A DNA stretch of 64,000 bases. It comes from JAFDZV01 sp035549015 (GTDB lineage: Bacteria; Bacteroidota; Ignavibacteria; OLB7). Below the pieces are notes generated by a model. The model did not search any database. It worked only from the letters and a program-made list of their open reading frames with translations, and was not told the origin of the DNA. The position numbers were made by a program, and so were the translations under genes. Of this stretch, positions 46,161 through 55,089 are shown one piece after another (position 1 is the stretch's first letter; each line of letters opens with the position of its first letter). The DNA is taken from positions 25,679 to 89,678 of the forward strand of contig DASZRW010000015.1 in NCBI GenBank assembly GCA_035549015.1, written 5' to 3'.

Positions 46161-47446
46161 CGCACCTCCCCATCTGTTTGCCAGTTCATGATCATCGCTA
46201 CCGAGTGTGGTGTTGCCGGGACATAGTATGCGCGGAATGCGCGCCAATCGCGACTGCTCAGAAGTGAACTGAAGGAGGCCGGCGCCGCCGCCAGCGAGCG
46301 GTGCAGGTCCGTCAGAATCAGCTCGAGCAGGCGATAGGCAGGCGGGATAGAGCCGCCTGTCCGGCCATTCAGTGAATCCGATGCATTGCGGCTATATTCC
46401 GCCCGATACTCGTCCAGTTTCGTCATCCAATCGCGGATGGATGCAATTCTTGGATTCGGATCCTTCCAGACGCTCTCCATGCCGCGATGATTCAGCCTCC
46501 GAAAGCGGAGGGGAACCTGCCCAAGCTCCTGGCGGTTAGCATTGATATACCGCATCTGAACGCAATACGTAATCACTTGTCCGGCGTTCGCATTGTACTG
46601 CAAAACCGGTTCGGCGCCAATCAGAAATGGAAGCGAGGATGACATTTCCCAGAACGAAACCGCCTCGCTTCGCACGTCGAAATCCTCCTGCGATAGAACC
46701 GAAAGGTACACATCGGCGGAATCCTGGGTATACATCGGGACATCCACCCAGAAATCGTCACCATGCCGAGGATTCCCCTTCGGGTAATATCCAACGGTGA
46801 GGCAGTCGAAATCTCTGGGACCCTGATGACGCCCAGGGAATTCCAGACGTACCCATTGTGCCGGCGTCTGCCGGTCGCTTCCGGACCGGATGGGGTTTGT
46901 CAGCCATGTTTTTGGTGCGATCTTCGAGAAGAGTGCAAATCGGGGATTTCCATCCGGTGATGATGACTCGGCATTGAAATAGATCGCCGGGCGTCCGGAA
47001 GAATCCCTGCCATGAATGCGTTGAAACTTGATCATCCGTCTGCCGCTGTCGGCACTTCTGTAGACAAGGACAAGCGTCTCGATCACCGGGTGACGCGGCT
47101 TGTAGGCGCGGATGTCGCTGCAGTTGATGAATGCATAGCCAAGCAGGGCGCGAAGACTTTGCAGCTCATCGTCCCCTTCAAACGCCTCGGCGGATTGGAA
47201 CAGGTTCTCCCGCTTTCGCCAATCGCTGTAGCTGATCCAGATGTCGAGTGGAATGGAGCCTTTCCTGGCATTGTCATGTCCTCCTGTACTCTCTGGTGGA
47301 GGCGGGACATCATCATTGCACGTGAATAATGCACAGGCACAGATCCCAAGCAGGAAAAGAAGAATCAGCCCAACGATCTTTTCAATGGTCCAGTCCTTCC
47401 TGGATGACCATTCGCGCCACCACGAAGGTGTATCGATTTTGTTCAT
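46157..47446 (-). CDS. Uncharacterised single-TM protein with large extracytoplasmic or soluble domain
   Basis: A 429-aa protein. A single TM helix (IVGLILLFLLGICACALFTC) lies at residues ~24-44, followed by a PPPPES linker, so the rest is probably periplasmic. The large domain is beta/alpha mixed with no recognised motif; SSDWRAFRAYYVPATPHSVA-like residues close it. It is the first gene of the pair with the four-TM protein (ATGA overlap), suggesting one complex. No similarity to a known effector was seen. Confidence 0.75.
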   Translation of the reverse strand: MNKIDTPSWWREWSSRKDWTIEKIVGLILLFLLGICACALFTCNDDVPPPPESTGGHDNARKGSIPLDIWISYSDWRKRENLFQSAEAFEGDDELQSLRALLGYAFINCSDIRAYKPRHPVIETLVLVYRSADSGRRMIKFQRIHGRDSSGRPAIYFNAESSSPDGNPRFALFSKIAPKTWLTNPIRSGSDRQTPAQWVRLEFPGRHQGPRDFDCLTVGYYPKGNPRHGDDFWVDVPMYTQDSADVYLSVLSQEDFDVRSEAVSFWEMSSSLPFLIGAEPVLQYNANAGQVITYCVQMRYINANRQELGQVPLRFRRLNHRGMESVWKDPNPRIASIRDWMTKLDEYRAEYSRNASDSLNGRTGGSIPPAYRLLELILTDLHRSLAAAPASFSSLLSSRDWRAFRAYYVPATPHSVAMIMNWQTDGEVR

Positions 47447-47707
47447 CTATGTAGCCGTGTTGAATGAGAAGCCACGTTGAATGCGGGGTGGTTCAGTCGA
47501 TGCGTTGTGGCCAGCACCTTCAATCAGGAGTATCAATCTTGAGCGAAGAGTATTCCGGCTGTGAAGTGACGAATTTCATCGGAATTATCCGGCAATTATC
47601 TTATATGATTTCACGAGCAAGGCATGCATGATGCGTCTGGACGCGGAATCCTGCCAGTACATCATCATGTACCGGCCCATTCGGGGCGCCGAATTCTTTC
47701 GGGTGCT

Positions 47708-48658
47708 TCAGAACACCCGCTGTATCTGCCGCAGCAGCTCCTGGAACGCCGTGCGGTTGATCCCGAGGCTCACGTAGGTGGTGGTTTTTCCGCCCGGCGG
47801 AAAATTTGCGCCGAGTCCCAGGCTGCCGTAGCTGTTGAAATCGTACGTGAGCGCGATTGCCAGCACCCGTGCGCTGTCGGAGAAAAGCTGGTCTGTGATG
47901 GCGAACGCGACGCCCAGCCGGTTCACGGAGAACTCCGGCAGCACGAACGCGTCGCCGCTGACAATCTGATCGCCGAAGGCCAGGCCTACCTCGAAGATCG
48001 CCCCGGCTCCCGCGGCCAGCGGCCGCTTCAGGCTGCTGCCGATCAACGCGAACGGCACGTACCGAGCGCGGAATATCCCCACCGACTCGCTGGGATCCAG
48101 CGCCTTCATCCGTCGCAACGCCGGCTTGTAGTTGCGGTAGAGAATCCGAATGCGTTGCGTGCCCCTTTCACCATACAGTATCACATCACCCGATGTCAGC
48201 GAGTCCCCCCGGCGCCCTCCATCGGTCGGGACAACGTTGGATTCCGCCAACAGCAGAGTATGTGCGTCGGTGTCGGGACGCTTGGGTGCCTTCTCCCTCC
48301 CGGTTGCATATCCCTCCGGCACGCGGCCGCGCACCTCCGCCTCCACACGTTGAATCGCCTGCCCCAGATGGAACTCTGGCAACTGGATCTCCCAGTAGCG
48401 CCCGCCATCGTACTTGTAGGCGAGGCCGGAGAAGGCGTCGTTGTCCACATAGATGCTCACGATCACCGTGTCGATCGCATCCCGCATGGAGTAGAGCGGG
48501 AAGAACCGGAGCACGTTCTGTTCGGTGATCCGCGGCTGGCCATCCACCGTGTTGCCGGCAGCGAAGTAGCTGATCACGTTCTTCCTGTCGCCATCCTGCG
48601 CACGCAGCGTTGCACAGAGCGTAAGGGCAATGGCGGTACCGATGATGATGTGTCGCAT
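47708..48658 (-). CDS. Exported protein, probable outer-membrane/beta-rich; last gene of the envelope operon
   Basis: A 316-aa protein. The start at 48658 gives a short signal peptide (MRHIIIGTAIALTLCATLRAQ). The C-terminal ~130 residues have alternating strands with aromatic or hydrophobic faces (GAGAIFEVGLAFGDQI, VLAIALTYDFNSYGSLGLGA, TTYVSLGINRTAF), which look like a small barrel or barrel part. No family was recognised. Only 20 bp separate it from the upstream gene. Confidence 0.75.
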   Translation of the reverse strand: MRHIIIGTAIALTLCATLRAQDGDRKNVISYFAAGNTVDGQPRITEQNVLRFFPLYSMRDAIDTVIVSIYVDNDAFSGLAYKYDGGRYWEIQLPEFHLGQAIQRVEAEVRGRVPEGYATGREKAPKRPDTDAHTLLLAESNVVPTDGGRRGDSLTSGDVILYGERGTQRIRILYRNYKPALRRMKALDPSESVGIFRARYVPFALIGSSLKRPLAAGAGAIFEVGLAFGDQIVSGDAFVLPEFSVNRLGVAFAITDQLFSDSARVLAIALTYDFNSYGSLGLGANFPPGGKTTTYVSLGINRTAFQELLRQIQRVF

Positions 48659-48678
48659 GGCTGTGGTTCCTTCCGGTA

Positions 48679-50010
48679 TCATGGTGCGATCGGAGCAATC
48701 AGTTGAATGAGTGGTGTGGAGGAGCCTGGCTTCAGGAGATCGAATGCTCCAGGTGCAAACGCCCAGGACCATCCAAGCACCAACATCGGCGACTGTGGAT
48801 CGGCATAACGGAGTGTAATGGCTGCGGAGAGGCGGCTGAGCGATGCCGTGTTGCTCGTTGGATTGGTTCCTCCGAACTGGTAGAGCGCGGCGGCGCCAAC
48901 TACCACGCTGTACTTCGTGGAGAGCAAGGAGAAGCCGAAGCCGAGCTCCGTGTGCGCGGTGTTGTCGTTCAGGCTGCCGCTCTTGCCGGCGGATCGGGAA
49001 CAGAGCAGGTCCACCTGTGTGTCCGCCAGCAGCAGCCGAAGCTGCAGCCCCACCAGCCAGCGGCCGACGAATGCGCTGTCTGCGAGCGTGGTGTCAACCG
49101 GTGAGAAATGCGAGTTGAAGTAGGCGCCAACTTGAACCGCCTTGCAAAGATTGAGCGAGAGGTGAGTGCCGCCGGCAAAGTCCCCACCCCCTTCGGTAAC
49201 AGCAAGCCCCACGTTGGCCGAAACCATGAATGTGGAGATGTGGCTTACGGCATCGCCGATCCTGTGCTCGGCGGTGTTGAACCCGTCGGTAAGCGCCGTG
49301 AATGCCTGCCCCAGCGCCTTGTTGAGCTGCTGCACCGCGAACTCGGCGGCGTCCACTTCAGTAATCGTATCGGCACCATTGGCTTTGATTCCGAGTGCCT
49401 TGAACACGGTGTTCGACAGGCGGTCAGAGATTATCGTCGCCAGAATACTGGCCACCTGGTTCGCGATGTCCCCGGATGATGTCGCGTTGGTCCCCTTGAT
49501 TGTCGAGAGTCCGTTGATGCCGGTCTCCTTCAGAATCTGGGATAGCTTGTCACCATTGACTATCGTCGTGGCGGTGCTGATTGCTCTGACGATGTAGTCG
49601 TGGATCTGTGTCGAGCATGTGCTCTTCAACGAGTCCCATGTTACGTTGCTGTGTATTGCGGCCAGATTGATGCTGTCACCCGCGCGGAGTCCTTTGAGCA
49701 CGATATAGAATTGCTTCCTGTCAGCGCCGCCGGTATCCACCTCGAACCGCACATTGTTCAACGCCGCAACTGCGCTCCGGAATTGCGCCATGCGATTGGT
49801 AAGCGCATCCAGCCGGAGTCCCGGCTCAACGTTGCCGAGCTCGGATGCAATATCCTCCTGCAGTGCGCGAAACACCTCCGGCCTGTTGATGCGGGAGTTG
49901 GTGGCGAGCAGTGGGAAGAGCGTGGATTGCCGTCGTATCTGCGCATGCAGCGGGCAGGCCATGAAGGTCGCCAGCAACAGCAGCGCGGGCAGTCGTACTG
50001 AAGGAAACAT
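48679..50010 (-). CDS. Exported protein with helical N-terminal and barrel-like C-terminal region
   Basis: A 443-aa protein. The signal peptide ends ACPLHAQ. Strong GGAGGG lies upstream of ATG 50010. The middle is helical (SGDIANQVASILATIISDRL; EFAVQQLNKALGQAFTALTD). The C-terminal ~170 residues alternate strands (SANVGLAVTEGGGDFAGGTH; GLQLRLLLADTQVDLLC; FGFSLLSTKYSVVVGAAALY), suggesting an outer-membrane barrel. No family was recognised. It is part of the eight-gene minus-strand operon. Confidence 0.78.
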   Translation of the reverse strand: MFPSVRLPALLLLATFMACPLHAQIRRQSTLFPLLATNSRINRPEVFRALQEDIASELGNVEPGLRLDALTNRMAQFRSAVAALNNVRFEVDTGGADRKQFYIVLKGLRAGDSINLAAIHSNVTWDSLKSTCSTQIHDYIVRAISTATTIVNGDKLSQILKETGINGLSTIKGTNATSSGDIANQVASILATIISDRLSNTVFKALGIKANGADTITEVDAAEFAVQQLNKALGQAFTALTDGFNTAEHRIGDAVSHISTFMVSANVGLAVTEGGGDFAGGTHLSLNLCKAVQVGAYFNSHFSPVDTTLADSAFVGRWLVGLQLRLLLADTQVDLLCSRSAGKSGSLNDNTAHTELGFGFSLLSTKYSVVVGAAALYQFGGTNPTSNTASLSRLSAAITLRYADPQSPMLVLGWSWAFAPGAFDLLKPGSSTPLIQLIAPIAP

Positions 50011-50096
50011 CGATACTCCCTCCGGTGGTAGATGACGAGGATATTCCATGGTGGCTACCATGGCGGATGGTTGTGTGTGCGGCGATTCCCTTCCGC

Positions 50097-50387
50097 CTAT
50101 GCCGGTCCGGTGAATGCACCGGCCCCGCGCTGGAAGAAGAGGAGTGCGTTGCTCAGCTTCGTTGGGAAGTCCAGCCCCAAGGCGGACTCGGCCAGCAGCA
50201 CGGCGATGGCCCGGTTCCATGGTGTGTCCCGGATGCCATGCCCTGCAAGGGCTGCCGGCAACAGCGGCGTGTAGATCTTGTTGAGATGTGCGTCCCAGTC
50301 CGCCAGCTCCTGCGGTGTGGGAGTGGTGTCCGCCGGGCGGGCATGCTGGTACGTTGCCGCTACGGCCCATGATTGGAAGAACTGCAT
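50097..50387 (-). CDS. Small uncharacterised protein of the envelope operon
   Basis: A 96-aa protein with an excellent AGGAG site 6 nt before ATG 50387. It has no signal peptide. It is helical, with PTPQELADWDAHLNKIYTPL in the middle and NRAIAVLLAESALGLDFPTK near the end. No family was recognised. Its position between the DUF1207 and barrel-like genes, with spacings of 56 and 86 bp, supports a role in the same system. Confidence 0.75.
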   Translation of the reverse strand: MQFFQSWAVAATYQHARPADTTPTPQELADWDAHLNKIYTPLLPAALAGHGIRDTPWNRAIAVLLAESALGLDFPTKLSNALLFFQRGAGAFTGPA

Positions 50388-50443
50388 TGGTACTCCTGTG
50401 CAAGGGACGGTTGTTGACGAGATGAAGGCCCGGGTGAGTGCTG

Positions 50444-51454
50444 CTACACCGTGATGTTCAACCCGAGCGCGGTAATGAAGAAGCTGCTCTGCGAGCGAAG
50501 CTGGCCATGCGGATTCACGCCACGATACAGTCGCAGGTAGAGGCTGGCGTTGCCCGTACTGCCGAACATCGTCTGCGTTCGGGTGATGCCGAGCGCGGCA
50601 TCGATGGACACCTTCCTTTGTTCCGGTTGTGCGGGATCAGCCTTGTGATAATCGTAGATGATGCGGTTGCGCGCATCGAGCGAGATGATCGGCTGCCATC
50701 CGGCGAACACTTCCGTAGGGAGCACCCACTCCAGTTCGGCGAACGGCTCGCCGCGTGCCGCCGATGGCGTGATCACCGCTCCATTTACTTCCAACGGGTC
50801 CGCATAGTAATAGCCGTAGCCCGTATGCAGCCCGGTGAATCCCGCGCGCAGCTTGTAACGTCCCGGGCTGCCTTCCGATGCACAGCCATCTCCTTCGTAG
50901 GAGAGGGCCGCCTCCCAGAACTCGTAGCTCACGTTGATCCGCTCGAAACCCCGGCCAAGACGCCTGCGGGCCGAAAGCACCACCTCATCCCCCAGGTGCG
51001 TGCTCTCATGCGCCCACGGAACCAGGCGCAGGGCGATGCGGGAGCTATTGGTGATGCCGTAGACTCCCTTGATCATCGCGCCGAACCGGTAATCGTTGTT
51101 GATGATCGGCTGGGAGCGGTCGCGCAGGTCCCACAGCATGTGGAAGCTCACCGGCAGCCAGATCCCGGCGCCCCACTCACCGGCGGCAGGTGGTCCGGTT
51201 GGCGCTGCTGTCTCCAGCCCGATGAAGCCGATCTCCTTTCCAACGGAGAGGTCCATGCCAAGCCGCTCCCCCGGCTGCTCCGCGTAAGGGTACTCGCCAA
51301 GCAGGCCTAGGCATGCCTTCACCGTGGCCGCGCGAGTCTCGGCGATCACGGGATCGAAGTAGGTGCGGTTCTCCAGGAACCAGACGTGCTGTGAACTGGC
51401 ATTGCCGGCACCGAGCAGAAGAATCGGCAGTGCAAGCAGTACGACGTGTTTCAT
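50444..51454 (-). CDS. DUF1207-family outer-membrane protein
   Basis: A 336-aa exported protein (signal peptide MKHVVLLALPILLLGAGNAS). It matches the DUF1207 pattern: FDPVIAETRAATVKACL near the N-terminus, IINNDYRFGAMIKGVYG, the hallmark HESTHLGDEVVLSARR, and FERINVSYEFWEAALSYEGD. The predicted strands fit a beta-barrel. In many Bacteroidota and Proteobacteria this family is of unknown function. Here it lies in the operon with MCE and permease genes, which points to envelope lipid transport or remodelling. Confidence 0.85.
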   Translation of the reverse strand: MKHVVLLALPILLLGAGNASSQHVWFLENRTYFDPVIAETRAATVKACLGLLGEYPYAEQPGERLGMDLSVGKEIGFIGLETAAPTGPPAAGEWGAGIWLPVSFHMLWDLRDRSQPIINNDYRFGAMIKGVYGITNSSRIALRLVPWAHESTHLGDEVVLSARRRLGRGFERINVSYEFWEAALSYEGDGCASEGSPGRYKLRAGFTGLHTGYGYYYADPLEVNGAVITPSAARGEPFAELEWVLPTEVFAGWQPIISLDARNRIIYDYHKADPAQPEQRKVSIDAALGITRTQTMFGSTGNASLYLRLYRGVNPHGQLRSQSSFFITALGLNITV

Positions 51455-51494
51455 CGAAGATCTCTCTGTGAAATGATGGGAGGCATTTCGCTGG

Positions 51495-52661
51495 TTATTC
51501 CCCAGCCGCCGGCACAACCTGGAGCAGCGCATGTCTCAGCCTGGCGGCATCCGCCGGCGTCATCGTGTAGCGGAGTGGCGATGCGACGGCACCATCCACG
51601 ATCAATTCCCATTGTGCTGGCGTCGGTGTACCGGCCCTGGTTACCTGCGTGGCCGGGGCGTGAGGCATTCGTCTGCGGCGTATCGCCGCCTGTTGCCGCT
51701 CCGTTGTATCTGCCGGATGCGGGCCGGGTGCCACAGGCTGGAAACGCAGAGTCATCCGGATGTCCGGTATGGGAGCATCCGAAATGCATTCGAAGGCGGA
51801 GTTGCCGGTTGCCTTTAACGCCCGAATTCCCCATGCATGGAGCGTGTCGCCTCCGGGCACCAGCATCGCCAGCCTGCCGCGTGCGGATCCGGAATCACCG
51901 AACAGTATCAGCGCACGCGGGTGCCCGTGGTCATCACGAACGGGGATGGAGGTACGCTGCGGCTCAGGAGGAATTGCTTTCACGCTGCCGCAGAGCCGGG
52001 CGATGATGCAGCACATGGCATTCGTGCACATGCCGCCAACCATCGCGGGGACACGATCAAGACAGCGCTGCCCGAACGGCTCGCGGTAGGTGATCGTGGT
52101 GTCGAACACCGGGGTGTATGGTGTCTGTGAGATATCCCCCATGAGCACGGCAGCGCTGATGGTGAGCGCCACACTGTCTGGAGTTCCCCCCTCCGCGTAG
52201 ATGATCAGTTCCGTGATCGAGCCACGAATGATGTAATCGGTACGAACGCCATCCGGTGCAAGCGTCAGCGTGTTCGGCCGGTTCTCCTGAGCATTGTATC
52301 CCCGTAGCATGTCCAGCATGGAGTCGCATGTTCTGCGAAACACAGCGTTGGTCAAAGAGGATGGATATTCCTCCCAGCGGTATCCATCCTTCGTCGAGAC
52401 CTCGTTGGACTTCCTGCCGGTGACGATCTCGAAGATCTTGTTGTCGTATCGGTCGTCCATGGAGAACCATTCCAGGCTGATGACAACCTGGCGAGCCACA
52501 TGCTTCCAGTTGTTCGTGTTGGCATACGTCGCAAGCACATCGGAGCTCGGGAGCAGCGTGTAATAGCTCTTGAATGGATGAAGCCATGAACTGCATCCTG
52601 CAAAAGAGAGCACAAGTGCAGTACAGAGAGCGGTGTTGCCGACGAGCGATCGTATGTTCAT
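51495..52661 (-). CDS. Lipoprotein, possible auxiliary subunit of the MCE transport system
   Basis: A 388-aa protein with a clear lipobox (LSFAGCSS, Cys near residue 23). The N-terminal third recalls ABC-transport auxiliary lipoproteins (YYTLLPSSDVLATYANTNNW), but the similarity is weak. A Cys-rich segment (GGMCTNAMCCIIARLCGSVK) sits in the middle; the end is a mixed domain. It lies 54 bp downstream of the MlaD-like gene, where auxiliary lipoproteins are usually encoded. Function is inferred from context. Confidence 0.7.
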   Translation of the reverse strand: MNIRSLVGNTALCTALVLSFAGCSSWLHPFKSYYTLLPSSDVLATYANTNNWKHVARQVVISLEWFSMDDRYDNKIFEIVTGRKSNEVSTKDGYRWEEYPSSLTNAVFRRTCDSMLDMLRGYNAQENRPNTLTLAPDGVRTDYIIRGSITELIIYAEGGTPDSVALTISAAVLMGDISQTPYTPVFDTTITYREPFGQRCLDRVPAMVGGMCTNAMCCIIARLCGSVKAIPPEPQRTSIPVRDDHGHPRALILFGDSGSARGRLAMLVPGGDTLHAWGIRALKATGNSAFECISDAPIPDIRMTLRFQPVAPGPHPADTTERQQAAIRRRRMPHAPATQVTRAGTPTPAQWELIVDGAVASPLRYTMTPADAARLRHALLQVVPAAGE

Positions 52662-52715
52662 CCCCGATTCCTCCGTTTCCGTTTCTTATCCATGATGCGC
52701 AGTCGTGAATCGGCC

Positions 52716-54074
52716 TCAAGGCAATCCGTCCCTGATTGCCTCGCCCGCATTCTGCAGTGAATGCAGCGCCGTGCGAACCCGTTGAAGCGTCTGTCGCAGC
52801 TCCGGCCCCAATTGGTCCAGTGCTGCCTCCGCCTTGGGCATGGTTGATGTGCGCAGCCGTTCGCTCAGGCGCGACAGATCCTGAAGCGCGATGTTCAGAT
52901 TGTCTGCTGCATCCGCGAGATCGTCCACCGCGGCGTTCACCTTCGGCAGCGTTGCCTTGTTCACTGTTGCGATGGTCGCCTTCAGGCTGTCCACAACGTG
53001 CGTGATCCTGGCGAGGGTTGTCCGTGCATCGCCGGCAACCGTTCTGATGTTGTCGATCGTCTTGCCGGCGAGCGTCTTCGGCTGTCCGCGGGTAATGCTC
53101 AGGTCCGCGGTAATCGCCTTCAAGTGGAGCGAAGTAGTATCCAGCGTTGCGATCAGGGTGTCCGCATGCGTGAGGCCGTTATTGATATCGTTCACGATCC
53201 GTTCGGCCCGGTTGTGCGGCGGCGCAAACATCTTTCGCCGGTCCGTGAGATAGCCGCCAACCTGGTTGAGTACGGCGTACAGATCGATATCCTGCTCCGG
53301 CATCAACTCTGATGTTTCGGAAGGGTTCAACGGTTGGGCCTGGGAGGCCACCGGGGGAAGCGTAAGCCTGATGCCGGGGCGAGCCAGTGCAAATCCGGTG
53401 GAGAGCGTTGCAACGATGGTACGTACCGGTATCGTGCGTCCGTTGGCCAGCGTGCGGATACGGCCAATGTCGAGATACAGGCAGACACGGGAGTAGATGC
53501 CGGGCTCATTCCACCGGACAATCAACTCCGTGCCGATGCGGATCTCATCGGCGCTCGTGACCTTCGCGTATCGATTGTCCATGGAGTGCCGGTTCAATTC
53601 CACATGGAGTGAGGAATCCATCGGCGCCAGCCACCAGCATTCATGATCGACGTCGTGCACGAAGGCAAGCGCCGTTCGATTCGTTGCCTGGGTTGTGAGC
53701 GTGAGCGTATCGCCCGTGAAGCGGGCGAGGAACAGTCCCGTTGCGCTGTCGCCGATACGCAGAAGGGAATCACGCTCGATGGTTGCTGCTTCGAGCCAGT
53801 CCCGATCGCCGTTGCGGCGAAGGATCAATTGGACACATGGGAGCCCGGCCTGTATGGCCTCGATGCCGCCCACAACTTCCTTGTGAAAGAGCACCGCTGC
53901 GTCCGTGTTGATGTCCGGATTCCCCTCATAGTAGGCTGTCGCATGCAGCGGTGTTGCGGACGTGCTGCCTCGATAGAGAAATAACGCACCAACCCCGAGC
54001 GTGAGCATGCCCAGTGCGATCCAGCCACGTACCATGTTCCGCTGCGTTCGTGTTGTCTGCTGTTTATCCGACAT
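52716..54074 (-). CDS. mlaD: MlaD-like MCE-domain protein
   Basis: A 452-aa protein. A single TM helix lies at ~16-36 (GWIALGMLTLGVGALFLYRG). The MCE-like domain follows (NTDAAVLFHKEVVGGIEAIQ ... VQLILRR ... TIERDSLLRIGDSATGLFLA). The C-terminal ~170 residues form a long coiled coil or helical needle (LAGKTIDNIRTVAGDARTTL; VDSLKATIATVNKATLPKVN; LDQLGPELRQTLQRVRTAL), as in MCE proteins that span the periplasm. It would bind lipids between inner and outer membranes. It is 81 bp downstream of the permease gene. Confidence 0.8.
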   Translation of the reverse strand: MSDKQQTTRTQRNMVRGWIALGMLTLGVGALFLYRGSTSATPLHATAYYEGNPDINTDAAVLFHKEVVGGIEAIQAGLPCVQLILRRNGDRDWLEAATIERDSLLRIGDSATGLFLARFTGDTLTLTTQATNRTALAFVHDVDHECWWLAPMDSSLHVELNRHSMDNRYAKVTSADEIRIGTELIVRWNEPGIYSRVCLYLDIGRIRTLANGRTIPVRTIVATLSTGFALARPGIRLTLPPVASQAQPLNPSETSELMPEQDIDLYAVLNQVGGYLTDRRKMFAPPHNRAERIVNDINNGLTHADTLIATLDTTSLHLKAITADLSITRGQPKTLAGKTIDNIRTVAGDARTTLARITHVVDSLKATIATVNKATLPKVNAAVDDLADAADNLNIALQDLSRLSERLRTSTMPKAEAALDQLGPELRQTLQRVRTALHSLQNAGEAIRDGLP

Positions 54075-54155
54075 GTGCTGCAAGATTTGGGCTGCCGGCA
54101 TCGGGTGCCGCAGGTTCGGTGGATAAGGGAATCGGAATCGATTCCGATCGGGCCG

Positions 54156-55040
54156 TCATCGTGCGAGTGCGATGAGTCCGGCGCAGAGAAGCATTGTCAT
54201 GGCACCGCTTTCCCAGACCGCATCGTAGTAATCGGTTGGTTCCGCCGTGCCGTTTTGGATGCGTTCGCCGGCGGCCGTGCCCAGCGCTGCCGCGATGTAG
54301 GCGATTGCGAATCCGAAGCCCAGCGACCACCACGTGCCTGTTCGTAGGATCGGGCCGAGCGACTTCGCCTGAATGAAGTCTCCGAAGGCGGACCATCGGG
54401 CCGGGGCGATCACATGCAGGAGCTGCGATGGAAGGCCGTCGCTCATGTATCCGGCCATCAGCCAGAAGGCGAGCAGCCAGTAGGCGGCCATGGCCGTGAT
54501 CGCGGTGGCGAGAATCAATGGCACCACCTCCGCGAGCAGCTCGCGCGCGCTCATGTACGTGGCGTGAGTGGCCGGCGTGCCATCATCGCTGCCCGACTGT
54601 GCATTATGCCGATAGACAAGCGGGTATGTTGTGAGGCGGCCGGCAATGGCGGAGCCGATGCGGGCCACGAGGATGATCATCACCAGTACCGGGAGCACCA
54701 GCCGGTAGATCACCGGCAGGGCGAACGTGTCGATGAAGGTTCGCACAAGGTCACCAAAGCCCCCCACCACCAGCCCGATGGCAAGCCCCAGTACGCCGCC
54801 GAATACGAGTACCGGAATCGCGCTGCGCAGCAGAGTGCGCCAGACCTGCCGCGCCACGTTTCGCGCGAACACCGGTATCGTGGTTCTCCGATGCTCGCCG
54901 TTGGCACGGGCAATTGCCTGTGCAATCACACGGGCGAACAGAACGAGGCGCCACGTGTTCTCCACCCACAGGTGGCCAACGCGCTCAACAAAGCCGGCGC
55001 GATATGCCGGGGAATGGTATCGGTGCTGTGTGTCTGTCAT
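54156..55040 (-). CDS. mlaE: MlaE-like ABC permease
   Basis: A 294-aa membrane protein with about five TM helices. It carries the MlaE family core: LPVIYRLVLPVLVMIILVAR followed by IGSAIAGRLTTYPLVYRHNA. The N-terminal amphipathic region (ENTWRLVLFARVIAQAI) and length also fit. It would form the inner-membrane part of a phospholipid transporter with the MCE protein encoded next. The ATPase MlaF, usually encoded beside it, is absent from the window. Confidence 0.82.
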   Translation of the reverse strand: MTDTQHRYHSPAYRAGFVERVGHLWVENTWRLVLFARVIAQAIARANGEHRRTTIPVFARNVARQVWRTLLRSAIPVLVFGGVLGLAIGLVVGGFGDLVRTFIDTFALPVIYRLVLPVLVMIILVARIGSAIAGRLTTYPLVYRHNAQSGSDDGTPATHATYMSARELLAEVVPLILATAITAMAAYWLLAFWLMAGYMSDGLPSQLLHVIAPARWSAFGDFIQAKSLGPILRTGTWWSLGFGFAIAYIAAALGTAAGERIQNGTAEPTDYYDAVWESGAMTMLLCAGLIALAR

Positions 55041-55089
55041 CGGCTTCGGTAAACGAACCGCCTCCGTGCGAGGCAGGGTATCGGTTGGG

